From: Armatimonadota bacterium
Lineage (GTDB): Bacteria; Armatimonadota; SYMT01
Assembly: GCA_020696885.1 (NCBI GenBank)
Contig: JAJFMS010000188.1
Location: 1 to 6,685, forward strand
DNA: 6,685 nucleotides
Direction: 5' to 3'
The notes beneath the pieces are model-generated. The model did not search any database. It had not been told where the DNA came from and saw nothing but the letters and a program-made list of their open reading frames with translations. Below are positions 1 through 4,879 of this stretch, one piece after another; the first letter of the stretch is position 1; each line of letters opens with the position of its first letter. The position numbers and the translations under genes were made by a program.

Positions 1-3
1 CGG

Positions 4-142
4 TAGAACGTAGGGCGGATGCTCCGTCGTGCTCCGTCGCCGCCCCGTCTGGGACCACGAAGAGGCTTCGGCCAATCAGGCGTGGCCGAGGCCTTGGCCG
101 TACCTGAAGCAGGCCGAGATGGAGCTCCGGCCCTACGTTCTA
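4..142. repeat. Inverted-repeat-bounded, MITE-like intergenic element
   Basis: TAGAACGTAGGGC at 4-16 is the exact reverse complement of GCCCTACGTTCTA at 130-142. With two single-base indels the match extends inward to 4-25 and 121-142. Inside, CGGCCAA (69-75) pairs with TTGGCCG (94-100), flanked by GCTT (65-68) and AAGC (107-110), so the strand can fold into a long nested hairpin. A 10-bp unit TGCTCCGTCG is tandemly duplicated at 20-39. The element begins 7 bp past the stop of the reductase gene. Nested inverted repeats around a short, apparently non-coding core are typical of MITEs and other dispersed palindromic repeats. The left flank is cut off, so no target duplication can be checked. 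It could instead be a structured 3' end for the upstream transcript. Confidence 0.5.
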
Positions 143-149
143 ACAAGCG

Positions 150-935
150 CTACTTCCGGCGACGGGAGCCGATTGCTGCGTCCAGGATCTGCGGCATCAG
201 GGCGTCGAGGCCCAGGACCAGCCGGGCCAGGGTGCTGGTGTACACCTCCGGCGCGGGGTGGCGTAGGAGGCGGAAGATCCGCTCCGCCACCGCTTCGGGG
301 GTCAGCACCTTCCAGCCGGGCTCGTAGGCGTGTGAGGCGCGGTTCGTGGCATCCTGGAAGAAGCGGGTGCGCACGGACATCGGCAAGATCTCGCTCACGT
401 GCACCCCACACGGGCGCGCTTCCACCCGCAGCGCCTGGCTGAACGAGTGCATCGCGGCCTTGGTGGAGGCGTAGACCGCCATGCCGGGAAGGGAGCGGCG
501 GCCGGAGGCGGAGGAGACGTTGATGATGTGGCCTTGCCGGCGGGCGGCCATGTGCCGGAAGGCGTCCCGGCTCAGCATGAAGGTGGCGAAGAAGTTCACC
601 TCGAAGAGGCGGCGCAGGTCTTCTTCGCGCGTGTCCAGCAGGTCCGCCTGGAGGCCGATGCCGGCGTTATTCACCAGCACGTCCAGCGGCCGGCCTTCCG
701 CTTCCAGGCGGTCGATCAGGCCTTCCACCTCTTCCCGGCGGAGGAGGTTGACGTGCACGGGAAACGCCTGTCCCCCGCTACTGCGGATCGCGGCGACGGC
801 CTGCTCCACCTCCGGAAGACGGTCGCCGAGGATCCCTACTTCGATCCCGGCACGGGCGAACCGTTCCGCCGCCGCGCGCCCGATCCCCGCAGTCGCTCCG
901 GTGATGAGGGCCCGCGCGGGGGGACTCCACGCCAT
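150..935 (-). CDS. Short-chain dehydrogenase/reductase (classical SDR)
   Basis: This 261-residue protein is a classical SDR, close to the usual length of about 250. It should be a soluble NAD(P)(H)-dependent oxidoreductase acting on an alcohol or ketone. The Rossmann cofactor motif TGATAGIG is at 12-19, the NNAG motif at 89-92, the structural Asn at N114, and the catalytic set S142, Y155 and K159 (YASTK) has standard spacing. The usual PG motif after the active site reads PMSVRT (185-190), so the Gly is replaced. The substrate loop and C-terminus (190-261) give no specific family name. The ATG start lies 3 nt after the stop of the upstream hydroxylase gene, with AAGGCGG about 8 nt before it, so the two are probably translated from one mRNA. 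Given that partner, a lipid or fatty-acyl ketone/alcohol substrate is plausible; this is inference. It is not assigned to FabG because the context lacks other fatty acid synthesis genes. Confidence 0.93.
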   Translation of the reverse strand: MAWSPPARALITGATAGIGRAAAERFARAGIEVGILGDRLPEVEQAVAAIRSSGGQAFPVHVNLLRREEVEGLIDRLEAEGRPLDVLVNNAGIGLQADLLDTREEDLRRLFEVNFFATFMLSRDAFRHMAARRQGHIINVSSASGRRSLPGMAVYASTKAAMHSFSQALRVEARPCGVHVSEILPMSVRTRFFQDATNRASHAYEPGWKVLTPEAVAERIFRLLRHPAPEVYTSTLARLVLGLDALMPQILDAAIGSRRRK

Positions 936-938
936 GGC

Positions 939-1538
939 TCAGTCCGCCTTGCGCGAGTCCGCTCCCGTGGCCACGACCGGCCGGCTGAAGACCGAGCGGG
1001 GTCCGGTATGCCGGGGCACGTCGGCCGGGGCGGAGGGCTCCGGGGGCATCTCTTCCATGGAGAGCGTGCGCATCACGGCGTCCGCCAGCGGGCATACCAC
1101 GTTGTAATTCCACTTGGCCCGGTGGTGGTGCACCCGGTGGTACTCGCAGTAGAAGTGGAAGAGGCGGGTGCGCTGGAACCAGTAGCCGCGGGGGGTGTGG
1201 ATGTGGAAGTGGAGGACTTCGTAGAAGGTGATGTAGAGGCCCGCTCCGGCAGCAGCGCCGGCGCCCGCCCACCAGTTGGTGAGGGTGGCGACGCCCCAGA
1301 ACATCGGCAGGTGGAGGAGCCAGAGGCCCGGGATGGCGGACGACTGCCAGATCTTGTAGACGTCCACGGCGTAGAACGTCTTCAGCGAGCGCCGCATCGA
1401 GTGATGCTGGATCGCGTGCCGCTTGAACGCCCACTTGGAGAGACGCTGGGTGTGCATGCCGTAGCGATGCACGAACCACTCCGCGAAGCTGCAATAGACG
1501 ACAGTCGCCAGCAGCCCGAGAACGAATGAGATCACCAC
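939..1538 (-). CDS. Fatty acid hydroxylase/sterol desaturase-family membrane protein
   Basis: The 199-residue protein has the histidine clusters of the integral-membrane di-iron hydroxylase superfamily: HRYGMH (24-29), HAIQHH (41-46), HFHIH (110-114) and HRVHHH (134-139). Hydrophobic stretches at 1-20 and about 70-108 place it in the membrane with the His clusters on one face. The tail segment NYNVVCPLADAVMRTL (144-159) matches the position of the conserved C-terminal motif in this family. These enzymes use O2 and two irons to hydroxylate or desaturate lipids; relatives include carotene hydroxylases and fatty acid 2-hydroxylases, and the exact substrate cannot be told here. About 40 C-terminal residues (160-199) are proline-rich and low in recognisable features. 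The start is GTG at 1538: an AGGGGG site lies 10 nt upstream and no ATG, GTG or TTG occurs in frame back to the preceding stop. A second GTG follows immediately. It is the first gene of a unit with the reductase. Confidence 0.88.
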   Translation of the reverse strand: MVISFVLGLLATVVYCSFAEWFVHRYGMHTQRLSKWAFKRHAIQHHSMRRSLKTFYAVDVYKIWQSSAIPGLWLLHLPMFWGVATLTNWWAGAGAAAGAGLYITFYEVLHFHIHTPRGYWFQRTRLFHFYCEYHRVHHHRAKWNYNVVCPLADAVMRTLSMEEMPPEPSAPADVPRHTGPRSVFSRPVVATGADSRKAD

Positions 1539-1548
1539 GCCAGCGCTT

Positions 1549-1554
1549 CCCCCT
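1549..1554 (-). promoter_or_regulatory. Ribosome binding site of the hydroxylase gene
   Basis: AGGGGG on the minus strand sits 10 nt before the first of two consecutive GTG codons (1538 and 1535). The spacing favours the first GTG as start, and no other start codon is available in frame. Confidence 0.55.
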
Positions 1555-1585
1555 GGTCCGACTTTGCTTACGGTTGGTTCAACAT

Positions 1586-1610
1586 GCGGGAAGCCGTTGC
1601 CTCCTCCCGC
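1586..1610 (-). promoter_or_regulatory. GC-rich hairpin in the hydroxylase mRNA leader
   Basis: On the minus strand GCGGGA pairs with TCCCGC, and a G-T plus a G-C pair extend the stem to about 8 bp around a loop of roughly 8-9 nt. The left arm and loop contain a purine-rich AGGAGG. No T-run follows, so it is not an intrinsic terminator. It lies between the candidate promoter and the start codon and would be part of the 5' leader. A role in mRNA stability or translation is possible but not shown. Confidence 0.3.
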
Positions 1611-1638
1611 CGGTCTTGTCTGGAGTCAGTGCCCCCGA

Positions 1639-1667
1639 AGTGTAGCAGACGCACAGGGGCCATGCAA
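1639..1667 (-). promoter_or_regulatory. Candidate sigma70-type promoter of the hydroxylase-reductase unit
   Basis: On the minus strand TTGCAT (1667-1662) and TACACT (1644-1639) are separated by exactly 17 bp. The -10 keeps the important T, A and final T. Transcription would start near 1632 and leave a leader of about 95 nt before the GTG start at 1538. Its place between the previous gene's putative terminator and this unit supports it. In GC-rich DNA such matches can arise by chance. Confidence 0.45.
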
Positions 1668-1699
1668 CGAATCCGTCCCGCTCGGTCCATAGCTCGTGC

Positions 1700-1723
1700 A
1701 AAAACGCCGTCGGGAGCGGTTTT
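1700..1723 (-). terminator. Possible intrinsic terminator of the sensor kinase gene
   Basis: Read on the minus strand, AAAAC and GC pair with GC and GTTTT around an 8-nt loop, with one bulged C, and the 3' arm ends in five Ts (1704-1700). It lies about 56 nt past the kinase stop codon and upstream of the next promoter. The stem is short and A/T-heavy at its base, so strength is doubtful. The near-symmetry means it could act in both directions. Confidence 0.35.
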
Positions 1724-1778
1724 CGGGCACGTGGACCACCATCTATTTTGGAACGGGAAGTACGAATACCACAGCCGA

Positions 1779-4568
1779 CTACCGGTCGAGAAGCTGGCGA
1801 ATCCGCTCCAGCAGCGTTCCGGGGGTGAACGGCTTGTGGATGAACTCCACCTCCGAGTCGGCGACGCCGTGCCGCAGGACGGCATCGTCAGTATACCCGC
1901 TCATGTAGAGGACCTTCGCGGCCGGCCGCAGCTCCGCCATCCGCTCGGCTACCTGGCGGCCGCTCATGCCGCCGGGCATCACTACGTCTGTCAGCAGCAG
2001 GTGGATGACGCCGTCATACTGGGAAGCGATGCGAACCGCGTTCTCGCCGTTCGCGGCGGGCAGCACGGCGTATCCCTGCGCCCGGAGCGCGTGACACAGC
2101 AGCTCTCGGAGCATCGTCTCGTCTTCCACCAGCAGCACGGTCTCCGAGCCGGCCAACCGCCGTTCGGGGGCGCGCGTCTCGGGCACTACTACCTCCTGCA
2201 CCCGCGGGAGGTACACGCGAAACGTGGCTCCGCCGCCTTCGACGCTATCCAGCGTGATGTGCCCCTCGGACTGCTTGATGATGCCGAACACCGTCGCCAA
2301 TCCCAGCCCGGTGCCCTTGCCCGGCTCCTTGGTGGTGTAGAACGGCTCGAACACATGCGGCTGGATCTCCTCCGGAATGCCGACGCCGGAGTCCGCCACG
2401 GTGAGGCGCACATAACAGCCGGGGGACACGTCCGGATGGAGCCGCCGGAAGCCCTCGTCCAGCCGGACCTCATCTACTTCCAGGCGCAGTGTTCCCCCGC
2501 GCGGCATCGCATCGCGGCTGTTGACCGCCAGGTTCAACAGCACCTGCTCCATCTGCCCGGGGTCGGCGAGCACCCGCCCCACCGCGTCTCCCACACGGAT
2601 CACCAGCTCCACGTCTTCACCGATGACCCGCCGCAGCATCTTCTCCATGTCGGAGACCACCGCGCGCAGGTCCAGCACGCGGGGCTCTAGCACCTGCTTG
2701 CGGGAGAACGCCAGCAACTGCCGTGTGAGCGCGGCGGCCCGCTTTCCGGCTTTGGTGATCTCCTGCAGCCCACTGCGCAGCGGGCTCTCCGGCTCGATCA
2801 TCTCCTGGAGCAGCTCGCTGTAGCCGTTGATCACCGCGAGCATGTTGTTGAAGTCGTGGGCCACGCCGCCGGCCAGCCGCCCGATCGCCTCCAGCCGCTG
2901 CGACTGCTGGAGCTGCTCCGCCAGGCTGCGCTGCTCCGTAACATCCGCCTGGAAACCCACGAAGTGCGTGAGCGCGCCGTCCCGGTCGAAGATCGGCGAG
3001 ACGGAGAGGCGGTTCCAGAATGGGGTGCCGTCCTTCCGGTAGTTCAGCACGTCGGTCTCAACGGGACGCGCATCCCGGATGGCCGTCCGGATCTCGTCTA
3101 CGGCGGCCGGGTCCGAGTCCCGGCCCTGCAGGAAGCGGCAGTTCCGGCCCAGGACCTCCGCGGCCGGATAGCCGGTCAGCGCTTCGAAGGCGGCGTTGAC
3201 GTAGATGATCGGGTGGCCCGGCTGATGCGGATCGGTGATGATGATCCCTTCCGAGAACGCTTCCACCACCCGGTTGCGGAGGTGGAGCGCCTCCTCGGCG
3301 CGCTTGCGCTCCGTGATGTCCCGGGAGATCCCGATCACGCCGATGACCTGGCCGCTCTCGTCGCGCAGCGGACCTTTCGTCGCCAGGTAGGTCCGGGTGA
3401 CCGAAGCCGCCGTCGCATGCTCCTCGAACGTATCGGTCCTGCCGGTAGCGAGCACGATGCGGTCGGAGCGGAGGACCTGCTCCACCGTGTCCGGGGAGAA
3501 GAGGTCCCGGTCGTGCTTCCCGACCACCGCCTCCGGCGTAGTGCCCAGCAGCGCGGCGCCTGCCGTGTTGATCAGGAGGTAGATGCCTTCCCGGTCCTTT
3601 ACGAAGACAGCATCCGTGGTGCCTTCGGTAACGGCGTGGAGGATCGTGATCTTTTCCCGGAGCTCCGCTTCGCTCGCCCGGGCGGCCCGCTCGGACCGGT
3701 GGCGCGCCAGGGCGATGCCGGTGAGATGGATCACCCGCCGGACCACGTCCAGCTCCAGGTCGGTGATCTTCCCTACCTGCCGCCCGTAGATGCCGAAGGT
3801 GCCCAGCACCAGCCCATCGGAGGCGATGATCGGGGCGGAATAGCAGGACCGCAGCTCGTGCGGCAGCGCGACCGCTCGGTAATCCGTCCACCGCGGATCA
3901 GTGCTGATGTCTTCCACGTCCACCGGAACCCTGGTGAACGCCGCCGTGCCGCAGGAGCCCACGTCGGCGCCGAACGGCGCCCCCTGGATCGCCCGGACAT
4001 ACACCTCCGGAAGGCTGGGAGCAGCTCCGTGCCAGAGGCGGCACCCCTCCGCCAGGAGGATGGAGCAGCGACGGCCCGGACACTCTCGCTCAACGAACAG
4101 GGCGATGGTGTCCAGCACTTCGGACACCGGCTGGCCGGTGGCGATCATCTCCAGGATGCGGTTCTGCTGCTCGCGCTGGGCCTCCAGCCGCTGTCGCTCT
4201 CGAGCGTGCCGGATGGTCCGGCCCAGCAGCGGCGCGGTGAGGTCCGCCCGAAGCAGGTAATCCGCCGCCCCGGCGCGGATCGCCGCCTGATCCTGCTCTG
4301 CATCCGCGTGGTCCGTGAGCAGGATGATCGGCACCGTGCAGCCTCGCTCCACCGCCGCACGCAGCAGGTCGAGCCCCCGGCGCTCGCCCAGGCGATGGCT
4401 CAGGAGACAGACGTCGCAGTCGTTGGCGGCCAGTCGGGCGAGCGCGGTCTCGAAGTCCGGCTCCCAATCGCAGCGGCAGCACGGTCCTGCCAGCGCGCCC
4501 AAGGCACAAGCGGCCGGCAAGCAATCCGGACGGGCGTCGTCTACGATCAGCAGTTGAAGCTCTGGCAC
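1779..4568 (-). CDS. LOV-domain hybrid sensor histidine kinase (blue-light receptor)
   Basis: This 929-residue soluble hybrid kinase has no clear membrane segment. Domains in order: receiver-like (5-122), GAF (about 138-293, with GSCGTAAF), PAS (about 303-420), LOV-type PAS (about 431-546), HisKA with H571 in the AHDFNN box, HATPase (N679/N683, DSGVG 726-730, EPFYTTK, GKGTGLGLA) and a C-terminal receiver with D861, S890 and K912. The LOV domain has GRNCRFLQ with C477, the residue that bonds flavin in blue light. It also has R478 and R494 for the FMN phosphate and N509, N519 and Q540 at the ring. In LOV kinases light changes autophosphorylation; here phosphate should pass from H571 to D861. 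The N-terminal receiver has S57 in place of the phosphoacceptor Asp and R107 in place of Lys, so it is probably not phosphorylated. The GTG start follows GGAGGG by 4 nt, and no alternative ATG, GTG or TTG precedes it in frame. No output regulator is adjacent. Confidence 0.95.
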   Translation of the reverse strand: MPELQLLIVDDARPDCLPAACALGALAGPCCRCDWEPDFETALARLAANDCDVCLLSHRLGERRGLDLLRAAVERGCTVPIILLTDHADAEQDQAAIRAGAADYLLRADLTAPLLGRTIRHARERQRLEAQREQQNRILEMIATGQPVSEVLDTIALFVERECPGRRCSILLAEGCRLWHGAAPSLPEVYVRAIQGAPFGADVGSCGTAAFTRVPVDVEDISTDPRWTDYRAVALPHELRSCYSAPIIASDGLVLGTFGIYGRQVGKITDLELDVVRRVIHLTGIALARHRSERAARASEAELREKITILHAVTEGTTDAVFVKDREGIYLLINTAGAALLGTTPEAVVGKHDRDLFSPDTVEQVLRSDRIVLATGRTDTFEEHATAASVTRTYLATKGPLRDESGQVIGVIGISRDITERKRAEEALHLRNRVVEAFSEGIIITDPHQPGHPIIYVNAAFEALTGYPAAEVLGRNCRFLQGRDSDPAAVDEIRTAIRDARPVETDVLNYRKDGTPFWNRLSVSPIFDRDGALTHFVGFQADVTEQRSLAEQLQQSQRLEAIGRLAGGVAHDFNNMLAVINGYSELLQEMIEPESPLRSGLQEITKAGKRAAALTRQLLAFSRKQVLEPRVLDLRAVVSDMEKMLRRVIGEDVELVIRVGDAVGRVLADPGQMEQVLLNLAVNSRDAMPRGGTLRLEVDEVRLDEGFRRLHPDVSPGCYVRLTVADSGVGIPEEIQPHVFEPFYTTKEPGKGTGLGLATVFGIIKQSEGHITLDSVEGGGATFRVYLPRVQEVVVPETRAPERRLAGSETVLLVEDETMLRELLCHALRAQGYAVLPAANGENAVRIASQYDGVIHLLLTDVVMPGGMSGRQVAERMAELRPAAKVLYMSGYTDDAVLRHGVADSEVEFIHKPFTPGTLLERIRQLLDR

Positions 4569-4572
4569 GCCA

Positions 4573-4578
4573 CCCTCC
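4573..4578 (-). promoter_or_regulatory. Ribosome binding site fixing the GTG start of the sensor kinase
   Basis: GGAGGG on the minus strand lies 4 nt before GTG at 4568. The frame stays open further upstream to about 4662 but contains no ATG, GTG or TTG. The resulting N-terminus, PELQLLIVDD, begins directly at the first strand of the receiver fold. Confidence 0.65.
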
Positions 4579-4669
4579 GTCGCTTCCGCCGTGGGCTCAC
4601 GATCCCGAAGCAGCGGTCCCGCTCCGAGGTATTTGGTGGCTGCCCGCTGAGTTAAGAAGCTTCACCTCT

Positions 4670-4698
4670 AGATTACCTCTCTGCCGTGGTGCTGGCAA
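4670..4698 (-). promoter_or_regulatory. Candidate sigma70-type promoter of the sensor kinase
   Basis: On the minus strand TTGCCA (4698-4693) and TAATCT (4675-4670) are spaced by 17 bp. The -35 matches consensus at five of six positions; the -10 keeps the first T, the A and the last T. Transcription would begin near 4663, giving a leader of about 95 nt. A G-quadruplex motif lies about 18 bp upstream of the -35. Confidence 0.42.
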
Positions 4699-4715
4699 GC
4701 GCAGGCGTGACTTAT

Positions 4716-4753
4716 CCCCTCTGCCCCTGCATCTCCCAGTTCCCCGGTTCCCC
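4716..4753 (-). other. Putative G-quadruplex motif (five G-tracts)
   Basis: The minus strand carries GGGG, GGGG, GGG, GGGG and GGGG in order, at 4753-4750, 4745-4742, 4737-4735, 4727-4724 and 4719-4716. The loops are 4, 4, 7 and 4 nt. This satisfies the common four-tract rule (three or more G, loops of 1-7) with a spare tract. It lies in the divergent intergenic region, upstream of the kinase -35 and about 130 bp upstream of the transporter start. Folding is predicted from pattern only. Confidence 0.5.
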
Positions 4754-4767
4754 TGCACCGCCGTGAT

Positions 4768-4816
4768 CTTGACCCTTTCTTGATACCCAGCTCCCGGAGC
4801 TTGACGCGTTCTTGTT
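4768..4816 (+). repeat. 17-bp direct repeat, possible operator pair
   Basis: CTTGACCCTTTCTTGAT (4768-4784) and CTTGACGCGTTCTTGTT (4800-4816) are identical at 14 of 17 positions. Their starts are 32 bp apart, close to three helical turns, so a protein could contact both on the same DNA face. They sit 64-112 bp upstream of the transporter start. The second copy includes TTGACG (4801-4806), -35-like, but the nearest -10-like TATGCT (4828-4833) is 21 bp away, which is too far for a normal promoter. An activator-dependent or alternative-sigma promoter is possible. Confidence 0.45.
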
Positions 4817-4844
4817 CTCCAAACGGCTATGCTCGGAGCGCTGA

Positions 4845-4861
4845 CGGCTGCATGCAAGCCG
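4845..4861. promoter_or_regulatory. Near-palindrome just upstream of the transporter start
   Basis: CGGCTGCATGCAAGCCG has arms CGGCT and AGCCG around the palindromic GCATGC, broken by one extra A. It lies 18 bp before the ATG and 7 bp before the GGAG ribosome binding site. It could be an operator or a small hairpin in the mRNA leader; no factor can be named. Confidence 0.25.
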
Positions 4862-4868
4862 CACGTTC

Positions 4869-4872
4869 GGAG
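4869..4872 (+). promoter_or_regulatory. Ribosome binding site selecting the transporter start
   Basis: GGAG sits 7 nt before ATG at 4880. An in-frame ATG at 4829 would add 17 residues, but it has no good ribosome binding site and the added residues do not look like family sequence. Starting at 4880 gives PTLWRRLLFG, which resembles the short basic N-terminus of KimA-like permeases. Confidence 0.55.
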
Positions 4873-4879
4873 AGCCCGT

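Larger units (their letters stand above)
4569..4879. other. Divergent intergenic region between sensor kinase and transporter
   Basis: This 311-bp gene-free stretch separates two genes transcribed away from each other. From left to right it holds the kinase ribosome binding site and promoter candidate, the G-quadruplex motif on the minus strand, the 17-bp direct repeats, and a near-palindrome and ribosome binding site for the transporter. No standard sigma70 promoter is convincing on the plus strand. No tRNA, small gene or terminator was seen. Confidence 0.7.

Noticed and set aside
1..150. Integron attC site at the left-edge inverted repeat
   Set aside because: The length and end symmetry suggested it, and TTCTAACAAGCGC looks similar to an attC end. 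But neither arm fits the RYYYAAC/GTTRRRY core in the right orientation and no cassette array or integrase is present.
399..1529. A 376-codon plus-strand frame over the hydroxylase and reductase genes
   Set aside because: It is the complement of two genes with intact catalytic motifs. Its product shows no family features.
1568..1585. Five-codon leader peptide (MLNQP) in the hydroxylase leader
   Set aside because: The nearest AGGAGG is about 14 nt from its ATG, it lies in a hairpin, and the peptide has no repeated codon or other attenuation signature.
1584..4655. Long plus-strand frames (1584-2690 and 2856-4655) under the kinase gene
   Set aside because: They are shadows of a gene with ordered, fully recognisable domains. 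Their products are low-information His/Arg/Gly-rich sequence.
4829..4831. Upstream in-frame ATG as the transporter start
   Set aside because: It has no adequate ribosome binding site and overlaps the only -10-like hexamer. The ATG at 4880 has GGAG at good spacing and a family-like N-terminus.
4569..4879. ydaO-type c-di-AMP riboswitch upstream of the KimA-like gene
   Set aside because: The conserved riboswitch core sequences were not found in this region on the plus strand.
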